DNA of 64,000 nt from Flavihumibacter sp. UBA7668. Its GTDB lineage: Bacteria > Bacteroidota > Bacteroidia > Chitinophagales > Chitinophagaceae. Within the stretch, counting starts at the first letter, position 1, and every line of letters begins with the position of its first letter. Shown one piece after another: positions 1 to 8,787 of this stretch. The position numbers and the translations under genes were made by a program. The DNA is taken from the NCBI RefSeq assembly GCF_002483205.1, contig NZ_DLHM01000003.1:372001-436000 (forward strand). The letters are read 5' to 3'. The notes beneath the pieces were generated by a model, which was not told the DNA's origin, made no database searches, and was given only the letters and a program-made list of their open reading frames with translations.

Positions 1-136
1 CCGTCATTAAAACGGAAACATCCAGTCCCATGTCGGAGAGTCGGGCACGGAAGAAGAGCAATACTGAATTAATGAGAATAAAAACCAATACCAGCGGAAT
101 CAGGGCCTTTCGTGCATTAGGTCGATTATTTTCCAT
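1..136 (-). CDS. Partial small membrane protein upstream of ATP synthase genes
   Basis: The ATG is at 134-136 and the frame stays open to the window edge, giving only the N-terminal 45 residues. A short basic start (MENNRPNARK) is followed by a hydrophobic membrane segment at about residues 11-30. It overlaps the end of the AtpZ-like gene by 11 bp, so the two are translationally coupled. In Bacteroidota a small poorly conserved membrane protein commonly sits between AtpZ and atpB, and position and length fit that. Too little is present to name it, and the ATP synthase link is inferred from context. Confidence 0.6.
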   Translation of the reverse strand, partial: MENNRPNARKALIPLVLVFILINSVLLFFRARLSDMGLDVSVLMT

Positions 137-362
137 TCGATTTACCTGCGGTTTCTTTTACCAGTTTAAAAATGGTAACAGCAATTACGAGCAAAGGTAA
201 GATCCAAACAAATAGGGGCATAGTAATAACCAGCCGTTTATCGATCCAGATACCGGCCCATACGGCTGCTCCCAGGGCAACCATCAATTGGGTACCCAGG
301 GAGATATATTGTAAGAGGGAAGAGCTTTTATCAGGCTGCCTTGGTGTCTTTCTGTTTTTCAT
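126..362 (-). CDS. AtpZ/AtpI-family ATP synthase accessory membrane protein
   Basis: The 78-residue protein has two predicted membrane helices, at about residues 25-42 (contains GAAVWAGIWIDKR) and 49-68 (PLFVWILPLLVIAVTIF), joined by a short basic loop. The G-x-W-I-D pattern in the first helix and the length match AtpZ/AtpI-type proteins, which help assemble the F1Fo c-ring or handle Mg2+/Ca2+ next to ATP synthase. The start overlaps the bactofilin 3' end by 32 bp and the stop overlaps the next gene, so this is a tightly packed minus-strand operon running toward the left edge. Family membership is fairly sure, the exact role is not. Confidence 0.75.
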   Translation of the reverse strand: MKNRKTPRQPDKSSSLLQYISLGTQLMVALGAAVWAGIWIDKRLVITMPLFVWILPLLVIAVTIFKLVKETAGKSNGK

Positions 363-756
363 TGACCATGGAAGTAGTGGTTGATTCTACCCCCATATGG
401 CAGGCCCCGTTAAAGGTAGCAGCCGGCTCAATTTGCAGTTTACCTGCATGGATATTGCCGTTTACCGTTCCGCTGGCTTTCAACTGGAGCAGTTCCTTCA
501 CTTTAATGGTACCGGTTACTTTACCCATAATATCGGCAGTAACGCCATTGATATCACCTTCTACTACCCCATTGGCGCCAATTACAACTTTTGCTGTGCT
601 GTGAATATTTCCAATGAGTTTGCCATCAATACGAAGGTCGCCATTGCTGGAGATATCGCCCTTTAAGGTGGTTCCGTTGCCAATAAGGCTGGTGCTGGTG
701 GAGGTGCTGCTCGAAACTTCTGCGGCAGCTTCAGATTTGGATTTTCCGTTGAACAT
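331..756 (-). CDS. Bactofilin (polymer-forming cytoskeletal protein)
   Basis: The 141-residue protein has a flexible Ser/Thr-rich N-terminus (about residues 1-25), then a right-handed beta-helix bactofilin core (about 26-115) with regular Gly/Val/Ile repeats such as LKGDISSNGDLRIDGKLIGN and VVIGANGVVEGDINGVTADI. The polar tail is about residues 116-141. Bactofilins form membrane-associated filaments that position cell-wall enzymes. The gene lies 10 bp after a membrane anchor that resembles the N-terminus of an M23 peptidase, the usual bactofilin partner, and runs into the AtpZ-like gene. The repeat pattern and size are diagnostic. Confidence 0.9.
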   Translation of the reverse strand: MFNGKSKSEAAAEVSSSTSTSTSLIGNGTTLKGDISSNGDLRIDGKLIGNIHSTAKVVIGANGVVEGDINGVTADIMGKVTGTIKVKELLQLKASGTVNGNIHAGKLQIEPAATFNGACHMGVESTTTSMVNEKQKDTKAA

Positions 757-766
757 GATCTTGGAT

Positions 767-1162
767 TTAATCGGTGGTTGTTTCAGTTACCGGGATATTC
801 AGAAGAGTTGTATCCAATGCTACAGGCTCCTCTCCCTGCAATACCCGTTTAATATTTAACAAATATTGATCTTTATACACCATCGCCTGTTCGAGCGAAT
901 CGGTTCGGATCTTCAATTGTCTCAATTCCTTGGTGGCACTGGCTGATCCGTAACCCGGAATATACAACTTTAACGGCGTAAACACAATTAAAGCCACTGT
1001 GAGACTGGTCAAAAGCACGAAAATGGTACTCAATCCAATGTATACACTTAATCTGGATAATTTGAAAGTAACCACCTCCTCGTAGCTGTCATCGTTCATC
1101 ACTACCAGCCGGTACCTGTTACGTAAACGCTTAAGTGTGGTATTAGTATTGTTTTCAGGCAT
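767..1162 (-). CDS. Membrane-anchored coiled-coil protein resembling an M23 peptidase N-terminus without the peptidase domain
   Basis: I chose the ATG at 1160-1162 (131 residues). An in-frame TTG 21 bp upstream would add seven residues but has no support. A basic cytoplasmic N-terminus containing RYRLVVMNDDSYEEVV is followed by a membrane helix at about residues 40-63, then an LYIPGYG motif and a short coiled coil (ATKELRQLKIRTDSLEQ). This layout is that of the first ~130 residues of Bacteroidota LytM/M23 endopeptidases usually found beside bactofilin. Here the protein stops 10 bp before the bactofilin start, leaving no room for a catalytic domain. It is probably a bactofilin-associated anchor. 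Confidence 0.65.
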   Translation of the reverse strand: MPENNTNTTLKRLRNRYRLVVMNDDSYEEVVTFKLSRLSVYIGLSTIFVLLTSLTVALIVFTPLKLYIPGYGSASATKELRQLKIRTDSLEQAMVYKDQYLLNIKRVLQGEEPVALDTTLLNIPVTETTTD

Positions 1163-1213
1163 TAAAATTGTTCTGTTTTTCAAAGAAAGCCGTCACAACT
1201 TACATAAAATTCA

Positions 1214-1230
1214 AGCCAAAATATTTGGCT
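1214..1230. promoter_or_regulatory. 17-bp palindrome in divergent intergenic region
   Basis: AGCCAAA-ATA-TTTGGCT is a perfect 7-bp inverted repeat with a 3-nt centre. It lies between the minus-strand anchor gene (start 1162) and the plus-strand porW/sprE-like gene (start 1284). TTTG, the Bacteroidota -33 core, occurs on both strands inside it, but I could not find a well-spaced TAnnTTTG on either side. It may be an operator or a shared promoter element. Confidence 0.3.
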
Positions 1231-1283
1231 AACTTTAAAATAATTTTCTTGCGGGAGTGTTATTATCAATTTAGTTTGCGCAG

Positions 1284-4247
1284 ATGATCAAGATCCAGGT
1301 CCTTAAATACCTTGTTCCCTTTATAATTTACCTTTCCTGCGGAATACCCGGAATGGGCCAACCTACCCTTGACCCGGATCTCCAGAAGCAAAAACCCAAA
1401 AAATACGAGAATCGCATCCTTCGGGCAGAAAAAACAGGAGAAAAGAAATTTACTGCCCCTCGTCGGTTTTTTCAAAACACCTATACGCATTATAATTATG
1501 TGTTCAATGCGGAAACCAAACTGACCCAGGTGTTGGAGTCGGCCAAGCTTCAGCATGTGGAACGGTATTCGATGCTGCTGCCCTTCTATAATTATACACT
1601 GGAGGCAACTGCTGCCCAAAAAACAGAGCTGGACTCTGTTATTTATAAAGTAAACGCCGGCGTTTTCCTGCACGACCTGCGAAGCAACTGGATGGATAAC
1701 CTCTACCTCGCTATGGGTCAGGCCTATTTTTTCCGGAATACCCTGGATTCAGCATTCATGACATTCCAATACATGAATTATGCTTTTCACCCCAAGGATC
1801 CGGATGGGTATGACCGAATTATAGCCTCCAATTCCACCGAGGGGGGAAATGCCATGAAGGTTTCGACACAGGAAAAAAGAAATCTGCTGGACAAAGCAGT
1901 TTCACGTCCGCCCAGCCGGAATGATGCCCTGATTTGGTTAATCCGAACGCATCTGGAGCGAAATGAAACCGCCACTGCTGCCACCCTGATTGAGACCATC
2001 CGGAACGATCCGCAATTCCCTGTCCGCCTGCATCCTCAACTGGAAGAAATGCAGGCCTTGTATTATTATAAGCTAAAGCAATACGATAGCGCTGCCACCT
2101 ACCTTGGGAAGGCATTGCCAGCAGCAACCAATAAACAGGAAGAAGCACGATGGGAGTTTCTCATGGGCCAATTATTCAAGAAAGCAGGATCCCTGGAAAA
2201 ATCCCGGCAAGCCTTTGAACTGGCAGCCCGCCACACCCTTAATCCGGTTATGGAAGTGGCCGCTCAATTGGAAGTGGCGCAGCTACTGGACGGAAAGGAT
2301 GGCAGAAACTGGCAAACAGTGATACAAACATTGGAAAAAATGGCCAAAAGAGAAAAATATGCCAGCTATCGTGATTTGATATATTATACCATCGGCCAGA
2401 TTGAAACCCGCAACGAAGCTTATCCACAAGCCCATCAACACCTCCTGAAAAGCATAAAAAACAGTATTGAAAATCCGGAACAAAAAGCACGCACCTGGTT
2501 ACTATTGGGTGATGTTGCTTTTATTCAGAAGCAATACCAGCCGGCAAAAGCCTATTACGATAGTGTGGAAACCAATCTGATAGATGAATCTGAACTGGTT
2601 CAATTAGGACTCCGTAAAGAATTGCTCAGTATTGTTGTAGCACAACTGGAAATAATTCATCGCCAGGATAGTTTACAGGCACTGGCTGCTATGCCGGAAG
2701 AGGAGCGCAATGATATCCTGAGAAAAAAACTTCGACAGTTAAAAAAACAGCAAAATGCATTGGCTAATGTAAATCCGGTTCCCGGTTCAAATTTCCCGGG
2801 ATTTAACAGTCAGGCAAATCAGCCTCCCACTGATTTATTTGCATCCGGAAATACCAGCGAATTTTATTTCTATAATAATACCTTGAAAAGCAGAGGTTAT
2901 AATGATTTTAGAAACAAATGGGGTAATCGTCCAAATACGGATAACTGGAGAAGATCCAGCAATCAGTCGAACCCTGTATTCAGCAAGGAACAAAGCAAAA
3001 CCAAATTAAGTACGGATGCTGAAAATGAAGAGGAACTGAACCTGGATCAGCTGTTGGAGAATATTCCTCTTAGTCCGGAGAAACTGCAGATATCCCAGGA
3101 TTCGGTTGCTCAATCCCGTTATATGATCGGAATTACATTGCAGAATAGGTTGGAAGACTATGCGGGAGCGGCCAGCCAATACGAATGGTTACTGGAAAAT
3201 TATCAGGGCAGTCAGATGGAAGCGGATATTTTATATAATCTGGCGATCTGTTACCGGATGTTAGGTAAATCTGTTGAACTTGCTGCAACAAATAAGCGTT
3301 TGGGAGAACAATTCCCAAATTCAAGGCAGGCAAGATTGGCTCATGATCCATTAGCTGTTCAGGCCGAAGATAGTTTGCAGGATAAAAAAGCTACGGCAGC
3401 TTATGATAAAATTTATGATCAGTTTCTTTCCGGAAAGTTTCAACAGGCAGTGGATGCAAAACGGGCTGCTGATAGCATGTATGGACCTAATCACTGGACG
3501 CCTCAGTTACTCTATATTGAATCAGTTTATCATATCAAAGAAAAGAACGATAGTGTAGCAATAGGCACTCTTGAACAATTGAAGCGTCAGTTTCCGGAAC
3601 ACCCGATGTCTTCTAAGGTTAATACGATGATTGATGTGCTGCGTCGCCGTGCAGAAATAGAAAATTACCTGACCAATCTGGAGGTGGAACGTCAACCGGA
3701 GGATTCTACCCGTTTTCAGGCAATCCCGAAAATAGAAGCAGTAAAAGAGCCGGAGCCGAGAGAAACCCGTGCTGCAACGGCCCGGCCACTGGCCAAAATA
3801 GATCAGCCTAAAACAGATAGCAGCCGGCTGAAGAAAGAGGCACCAAAATTGCCGGTTACTAATTTATTCAGCCGTCATGCGGAACAGGCGCATTTTGTTG
3901 TGATTGTGTTAACAAATGTGGATCCGGTTTATGTAAATGAAACAAAAAATGCATTTGATCGCTATCATCGCGAAAAGTATTACAATCAGCCAATGAATGT
4001 AACAATAACATCACTGTCGGATACAGTGAAGTTGGTAAGCATTCGCGGTATGGCAAATGAAGCGGCGGCGATGGATTATATTGAAAGAGCTAAAGCATTG
4101 GCAGAAAAGGATATCATTCCCTGGATGAAAAAGGAAAATTATTATTTTATGCCGGTTGCGGAAGATAACCTGAATTTACTTTTGGATAGCAGTAATTTAC
4201 CGGCATATCGCAGCTTCCTTCAACAAATCTTCCCGAATCAATTTTAA
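1284..4247 (+). CDS. TPR protein of PorW/SprE type (gliding motility / type IX secretion)
   Basis: The 987-residue protein has a hydrophobic signal at about residues 5-25 (YLVPFIIYLSCGIPGMGQ); a Cys at about 19 could make it a lipoprotein. The motif RRFFQNTYTHYNYVFNAETK (about residues 53-72) matches the N-terminal signature of SprE/PorW proteins. Many TPR-like helices follow (about 120-470), then a low-complexity Asn/Ser-rich linker, then further TPRs (about 600-760) and a mixed C-terminal domain (about 860-980). In this family the protein links the periplasm to the type IX secretion and gliding motor. PBP1A follows after 27 bp in the same direction. There is no good RBS, as is usual in Bacteroidota. 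Confidence 0.75.
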   Translation: MIKIQVLKYLVPFIIYLSCGIPGMGQPTLDPDLQKQKPKKYENRILRAEKTGEKKFTAPRRFFQNTYTHYNYVFNAETKLTQVLESAKLQHVERYSMLLPFYNYTLEATAAQKTELDSVIYKVNAGVFLHDLRSNWMDNLYLAMGQAYFFRNTLDSAFMTFQYMNYAFHPKDPDGYDRIIASNSTEGGNAMKVSTQEKRNLLDKAVSRPPSRNDALIWLIRTHLERNETATAATLIETIRNDPQFPVRLHPQLEEMQALYYYKLKQYDSAATYLGKALPAATNKQEEARWEFLMGQLFKKAGSLEKSRQAFELAARHTLNPVMEVAAQLEVAQLLDGKDGRNWQTVIQTLEKMAKREKYASYRDLIYYTIGQIETRNEAYPQAHQHLLKSIKNSIENPEQKARTWLLLGDVAFIQKQYQPAKAYYDSVETNLIDESELVQLGLRKELLSIVVAQLEIIHRQDSLQALAAMPEEERNDILRKKLRQLKKQQNALANVNPVPGSNFPGFNSQANQPPTDLFASGNTSEFYFYNNTLKSRGYNDFRNKWGNRPNTDNWRRSSNQSNPVFSKEQSKTKLSTDAENEEELNLDQLLENIPLSPEKLQISQDSVAQSRYMIGITLQNRLEDYAGAASQYEWLLENYQGSQMEADILYNLAICYRMLGKSVELAATNKRLGEQFPNSRQARLAHDPLAVQAEDSLQDKKATAAYDKIYDQFLSGKFQQAVDAKRAADSMYGPNHWTPQLLYIESVYHIKEKNDSVAIGTLEQLKRQFPEHPMSSKVNTMIDVLRRRAEIENYLTNLEVERQPEDSTRFQAIPKIEAVKEPEPRETRAATARPLAKIDQPKTDSSRLKKEAPKLPVTNLFSRHAEQAHFVVIVLTNVDPVYVNETKNAFDRYHREKYYNQPMNVTITSLSDTVKLVSIRGMANEAAAMDYIERAKALAEKDIIPWMKKENYYFMPVAEDNLNLLLDSSNLPAYRSFLQQIFPNQF

Positions 4248-4274
4248 ACCAGCGCCCCTTCCTAAATATAAAGT

Positions 4275-6680
4275 ATGAAACAGGTAACACGAGTTTTTTG
4301 GAAAATTTTCTTCATTGGCTTTGCAGTTTTTGCACTGCTGATCCTTTCGATAAACCTGGGCTTATTCGGGAAATTGCCTTCCCTAAGTGAACTGGAGAAT
4401 CCATCCATCCTGCAGGCAACAGAAGTATATGCAGCGGATGGTACGCTGATGGGAAAATACTTCCTAAACAGAGGCAACCGCAGTAATGTTGACTACAGGG
4501 ATATCAGTAAACATGCTGTAAATGCCCTTATTGCAACGGAAGATGAACGTTTTTATGATCATTCGGGTATTGATGGTCGTTCTGTGCTAAGAGCCATTGT
4601 TTTTCTTGGTAAAGAAGGCGGTGGATCCACCATCACACAGCAGCTTGCATTAAATATGTTTGCAGAACGATCTAAAAATCCCATCAAACGGGTGGTTCAG
4701 AAATTGAAAGAATGGATAATTGCCATAAAGCTGGAAAGAAATTTTACGAAAGAAGAAATACTGACTCTTTACCTTAATACGGTTCCCTTTGGAGAAAATG
4801 TTTATGGAATTCGCAATGCCGCCCTTACCTTTTTCCAAAAAGAGCCAGACCGTCTGGCCCCGGAAGAAGCAGCAGTATTGATTGGTTTGTTAAAAGGCAA
4901 TACCCTGTACAATCCGAGAAGAAATCCAAAAGCTGCAGTAAACAGACGAAATGTGGTATTGGATCAAATGGCCAAAAACGGCTACCTGACAGAAGAACAG
5001 GGTGCCAAATTAAAACTTAAACCCATTGCACTGAATTATCGCAAACAGGATGAAACAGCGGGACTGGCTCCTTATTTCAGAGAAGTATTACGAGATGATA
5101 TCAAAAAATGGTGTAAGGAAACAACGAATCCGGCTACTGGTGACCCCTATGATATTTATAAAGACGGATTACGGATCTATACCACAATTAACCCACGGAT
5201 GCAGATCTATGCGGAAGAAGCGGTTGCCAAACATATGCCCACCCTTCAAAAAGCAATGAATGCACAACCTTCTATTAAAAAGGGGAAAGTTTGGGAAGGC
5301 CATAACAATGTCCTGGAATCTGCCATGAAGGCCAGTGATCGCTGGAAAAATGGAAGAGAGGAAGGATTAACGGATACAGAACTCAGGAAGATCTTTAAAA
5401 CCAAAACGCCAATGAAGGTGTTCGCCTGGAATTCAAGAAGAGAAACAGATACCATCATGACGCCAATGGATTCAATCAAGTACCACCGGCAGATGTTGCA
5501 AACTTCTTTTATGGTGATGGATCCAGTTACCGGAGAAGTAAAGGCATGGGTTGGTGGAATTGATTTCAAGACCTACAAATTTGATCATGTTAATATTAAT
5601 ACCAAACGCCAGGTAGGTTCCAGCATAAAACCATTTTTATATTGTCAGGCATTGGAAGAGGCTGGATTTACTCCTGAAACACAGGTTGAAAATGTAGCGC
5701 AGGATTTTCCAGGTTTCGGATTGGTTCCTGCAAAAGGTATATGTAAAGGCAATACGGTTTCGATGGCTACGGCCCTCACCTATTCCTATAATTGCGCCAC
5801 AGCTTATATCATGAAGCAGATTGGTCCAAAGCGCTTTGTAGAGTTTCTGCATAATATCAATATTAAAAGCAAAATGGATGCTTATCCTTCCATTTGCCTG
5901 GGAGCAGTGGATCTTTCAATGTATGAGATGTTATACGGCTATACCATGTTTGCCAATAATGGATACAGTACACAACCAACTTATATTACCCGAATTGAAG
6001 ACCGCAATGGAAATGTGCTGGAAAGTTTCCAAACAAAAATGAATCAGGTAATCAGTGAAGCAGCCGCATACACCACAACCAAGATGTTAGGCGGACCCGT
6101 TGAAGTAGGAACAGCAGCCGGATTGAGAGCAAGGCTGGGTGCAGCCGAAATGGCAGGTAAAACCGGCACCACCAATGACAATGCAGATGCCTGGTTTATT
6201 GGCTTCACCCCCCAACTCCTGGGAGGAACCTGGGTAGGTTGTGATGATCGATTTATCCGTATTGAAAACAACCTTGGATACGGCGGACAGGCCTCCCGTC
6301 CAATCTGGGAATATTTTTTCCAGAAAGTATATGCTGATAAAACACTGGGTATTGATAAGGATGCAAGATTTGCACAGCCGGAGCAGATGAAAAATGAAGT
6401 AATGTATGATTACATGAATATTATTGATCAAACCCAGCCTCCCGGTGCAGAAGGAGAAGATCAGGGAAATGGTGCAGCTGACCAATATCTGATGGAACCG
6501 GAAAACAATGATGTGCCAATTGAATCAGAAATTCCGAAAGATGAAGAAGATGTTTTGAAAGAAGCCCGCGACTCGGAGAAAAAGAAAGAGAAGAAACCAA
6601 CAGATACCGCAGAGCCTCCCAAAAAAAAAGGAATATTTCGTAAAATTTTTGGTGGCAAAAAGAATAAAGAACAGGAATAA
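4275..6680 (+). CDS. mrcA: Class A penicillin-binding protein 1A
   Basis: The 801-residue bifunctional murein synthase has an N-terminal membrane helix at about residues 7-30. The GT51 glycosyltransferase follows, with ATEDERFYDH (catalytic Glu about 89), GGSTITQQLALNMF and a distal KLERNFTKEEILTLYLN block. The transpeptidase carries SSIK (Ser449, Lys452), SYN (Ser504-Asn506) and KTGTT (Lys629). The C-terminal ~90 residues are charged, with many Lys and Glu, ending in a basic stretch likely to be cytoplasmic-like or wall-binding. The gene sits 27 bp after the PorW/SprE-like gene and is probably co-transcribed. All catalytic motifs are intact. Confidence 0.95.
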   Translation: MKQVTRVFWKIFFIGFAVFALLILSINLGLFGKLPSLSELENPSILQATEVYAADGTLMGKYFLNRGNRSNVDYRDISKHAVNALIATEDERFYDHSGIDGRSVLRAIVFLGKEGGGSTITQQLALNMFAERSKNPIKRVVQKLKEWIIAIKLERNFTKEEILTLYLNTVPFGENVYGIRNAALTFFQKEPDRLAPEEAAVLIGLLKGNTLYNPRRNPKAAVNRRNVVLDQMAKNGYLTEEQGAKLKLKPIALNYRKQDETAGLAPYFREVLRDDIKKWCKETTNPATGDPYDIYKDGLRIYTTINPRMQIYAEEAVAKHMPTLQKAMNAQPSIKKGKVWEGHNNVLESAMKASDRWKNGREEGLTDTELRKIFKTKTPMKVFAWNSRRETDTIMTPMDSIKYHRQMLQTSFMVMDPVTGEVKAWVGGIDFKTYKFDHVNINTKRQVGSSIKPFLYCQALEEAGFTPETQVENVAQDFPGFGLVPAKGICKGNTVSMATALTYSYNCATAYIMKQIGPKRFVEFLHNINIKSKMDAYPSICLGAVDLSMYEMLYGYTMFANNGYSTQPTYITRIEDRNGNVLESFQTKMNQVISEAAAYTTTKMLGGPVEVGTAAGLRARLGAAEMAGKTGTTNDNADAWFIGFTPQLLGGTWVGCDDRFIRIENNLGYGGQASRPIWEYFFQKVYADKTLGIDKDARFAQPEQMKNEVMYDYMNIIDQTQPPGAEGEDQGNGAADQYLMEPENNDVPIESEIPKDEEDVLKEARDSEKKKEKKPTDTAEPPKKKGIFRKIFGGKKNKEQE

Positions 6681-6690
6681 AAATTCATAG

Positions 6691-6735
6691 GTGGCATATT
6701 CATCCAAAGCGATTTTCTCCGGATGAATATGCCAC
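6691..6735. terminator. Long perfect hairpin between convergent genes
   Basis: A 15-bp perfect inverted repeat (GTGGCATATTCATCC, 6691-6705, pairs with 6721-6735) has a 15-nt loop. It lies between the PBP1A stop (6680, plus) and the lanC-like stop (6751, minus). There is no clear U-tract on either strand, so it may block both transcripts with helper factors or protect 3' ends. Confidence 0.55.
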
Positions 6736-6750
6736 AGGTTTAATGGTGCA

Positions 6751-7974
6751 TTAGTTTATAAGAAGGAACTCTTTCCAGTCCCCTTTATTCGGATATACAG
6801 CGTCAAGTAATACAAGCGATACAGCAGGATAACCATCCAATAAAGACAACTCCTTCTCGTTGAAATCAAGATTCAGTTTTCCTTCTTCCAGAAAATGCAT
6901 TGTCTTCTGAATCCACGCAATGGCTGCTTTTTCATAAAATGAACGGCCACTTACTGCAAAGAGAGATTGATACATGGCGGCAATACCTGCGGCACCATGA
7001 CAGAACTGAGCGTCAACACACATGGTTGAAGCTGCATCCAGGCGATCAAGAGAGCAGGCACCAATCAGATCAGCAATTTCAATATATTGTTGAATTCCAA
7101 ATGCAGACCCTACCTTATACAACATGAATGCCTGATTCAAATCACCATAACACCAGGCCAGTCGGTTATTATACGTTTTTTCATGGGTTGCTTCATGAAC
7201 CGTATTTGGAAAAATGGAATGCCGATTGTTTTCCGGATCTGTTGTCATCGTTTGTTTAAGTACCAGACCAACCATTGAACGGATGGTATCGTGCATTTTA
7301 TCAAACAACAAGCCCTGTTCAAAAGCCTTCAGCAATACAAGAATAAAACCAGTTTGTCCATGTGACAAACTAAGATTCATTTCGCTTGTTTCTTCTTTTG
7401 AGATTATATAATTCCGAATCCAGCATCCATCTTTTGCATGAATTACATTTTTAAGTATAGCTTCCAAAAGGCATTCAGCATGTAATTGGATGGCAGGATC
7501 AGGAAGGCGATCCAGAAAATAATTAAGAACGCCAAAAGAGCCATGCAGGTAATCATTAAAATCATGATCTGCCTGGTGTAGTGCCTGTTTTAAAAGAAAC
7601 TTATCAATTTCTTCAAATTCCTGCAAATCCTGATAGATATATTGCTTTTTCGATAAAAAATTCAACAGACTCATAAATCCTGCAAGGCCGGTACTTAAGG
7701 AAGGGTTTAACAAAGAACTACCACTTTCATTAAACCGAAGAAACACTTCATCAAGATACAAACGACCTTTCTCGATATGCTCTTCAGAACCGGTATATTC
7801 AAAACAACTATAGTGGTATAGTGAAAGTCCGAGCTTCCCCATAAAGAGAGAATCATTGTGTGTGGTACCGGCTTGAATGGCGTGCTCCATCATACCAATA
7901 TGATGAAGGATATCCTTTCTGAAACTGGATGAATTTTCTTTCACTAATTCGGTTGGATATTGTTTTACTTGCAT
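6751..7974 (-). CDS. LanC-like lanthionine synthetase cyclase
   Basis: The 407-residue protein has the alpha/alpha-barrel LanC layout. Zinc ligands are visible as NNRLAWCYGD (Cys about 275) and QFCHGAAG (Cys about 325, His about 326). The catalytic His is in LSLSHGQTGF (about 205), and Arg271 sits before the first Cys, as in NisC. LanC cyclases add a Cys thiol to dehydroalanine or dehydrobutyrine to close (methyl)lanthionine rings. It is the last gene of the minus-strand locus containing a LanB dehydratase, a precursor peptide and a LytTR two-component system. An 88-bp gap with a 21-bp-period direct repeat separates it from the regulator, so it may have its own promoter. Confidence 0.92.
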   Translation of the reverse strand: MQVKQYPTELVKENSSSFRKDILHHIGMMEHAIQAGTTHNDSLFMGKLGLSLYHYSCFEYTGSEEHIEKGRLYLDEVFLRFNESGSSLLNPSLSTGLAGFMSLLNFLSKKQYIYQDLQEFEEIDKFLLKQALHQADHDFNDYLHGSFGVLNYFLDRLPDPAIQLHAECLLEAILKNVIHAKDGCWIRNYIISKEETSEMNLSLSHGQTGFILVLLKAFEQGLLFDKMHDTIRSMVGLVLKQTMTTDPENNRHSIFPNTVHEATHEKTYNNRLAWCYGDLNQAFMLYKVGSAFGIQQYIEIADLIGACSLDRLDAASTMCVDAQFCHGAAGIAAMYQSLFAVSGRSFYEKAAIAWIQKTMHFLEEGKLNLDFNEKELSLLDGYPAVSLVLLDAVYPNKGDWKEFLLIN

Positions 7975-7992
7975 AACTGTTATTTTCTGAAA

Positions 7993-8000
7993 TAAAAGTA
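7993..8000 (-). promoter_or_regulatory. Candidate -7 element of the lanC-like gene
   Basis: On the minus strand this reads TACTTTTA, 7 of 8 to the Bacteroidota TAnnTTTG consensus. It lies 19 nt upstream of the lanC ATG and 8 bp downstream of a pair of direct repeats. No TTTG -33 is present, which would fit activator dependence. Confidence 0.35.
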
Positions 8001-8008
8001 ATAGCAGC

Positions 8009-8039
8009 TATACGAATATCTAAGTTTAATACACGAATA
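8009..8039 (-). promoter_or_regulatory. Direct repeats with 21-bp period, candidate LytTR regulator site
   Basis: On the minus strand TATTCGTGTA (8030-8039) and TATTCGTATA (8009-8018) are 10-bp repeats with one mismatch and start-to-start spacing of 21 bp. LytTR regulators such as AgrA bind two ~9-bp direct repeats at this spacing. The pair is just upstream of the candidate lanC promoter and the regulator is encoded next door. A related single copy (TACGAATA on plus, 10173-10180) is upstream of the precursor gene. Binding is inferred. Confidence 0.45.
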
Positions 8040-8062
8040 CCCCTTTTGGATGGATATACAGG

Positions 8063-8782
8063 TTACTTCATTGTACTATCACGTGTCCGGGACACCAGTT
8101 GATCTTTAAAACTGGTTCCAATCGGAACCTGCTCTACCCGATTTCTTAAGCGAAGTATATTATTCTCTATAGAAATAATATTGTGGAAGGGCACAATAAA
8201 AGAGCGATGAACACGTACAAATATATTTTTAGGCAACCGGTCTTCTACATCTTTCAGATTTAGAAGTGTCATTATTTTTTCTTTGCCTTTGTGAAATGCA
8301 ACATAATTTTTCTGTCCCTCTATAAAATCAATTTCATTGTAATTGATTTTTACAAGCTTGCCTCTTTGTTCTGTTTTAATAAAAATATAATCATTGGGGA
8401 TGGCATCAACAACGGCCACTTTCCCTGCCATTATAATACTGACTGCCCGTTGCACAGCTTTCATAAAACGCGGAAAAGCGATGGGCTTCATTAAGTAGTC
8501 CACCGCTTCATAATCAAAAGCATCCAATGCAAAATCGGAATAGGCCGTACAGAAAATAACTTTGGTATGATTTCCGACAATTTTTATAATATCGATACCA
8601 TTCATTTCTTCCATCTGGATATCCAGGAAGACGAGATCAGGTTTATGACGATTGATCAGATCAACCCCGGTTATGGGATTCATAGCAGTAGCCACCAATT
8701 CCAGCAGATCAATTTTGGAGACATAATTGATCAGCACATCAATTGCAGCTTTCTCATCATCGATAATCATGCATTTCACCAT
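8063..8782 (-). CDS. LytTR-family response regulator of the lanthipeptide locus
   Basis: I chose the ATG at 8782 (239 residues); the frame extends three codons to a TTG that overlaps the kinase stop. The N-terminal receiver domain (about 1-115) has the acidic pair IIDDEK, phospho-acceptor Asp54 in LVFLDIQ and conserved Lys99 in DYLMKP. The C-terminal LytTR DNA-binding domain (about 135-235) has IDFIEGQKNYVAFH and FVRVHRSFIV. It starts 5 nt after the sensor kinase gene, forming a LytS/LytR-type two-component pair inside the lanthipeptide operon, and probably controls that locus or senses its product. Confidence 0.92.
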   Translation of the reverse strand: MVKCMIIDDEKAAIDVLINYVSKIDLLELVATAMNPITGVDLINRHKPDLVFLDIQMEEMNGIDIIKIVGNHTKVIFCTAYSDFALDAFDYEAVDYLMKPIAFPRFMKAVQRAVSIIMAGKVAVVDAIPNDYIFIKTEQRGKLVKINYNEIDFIEGQKNYVAFHKGKEKIMTLLNLKDVEDRLPKNIFVRVHRSFIVPFHNIISIENNILRLRNRVEQVPIGTSFKDQLVSRTRDSTMK

Positions 8783-8787
8783 ACGAA

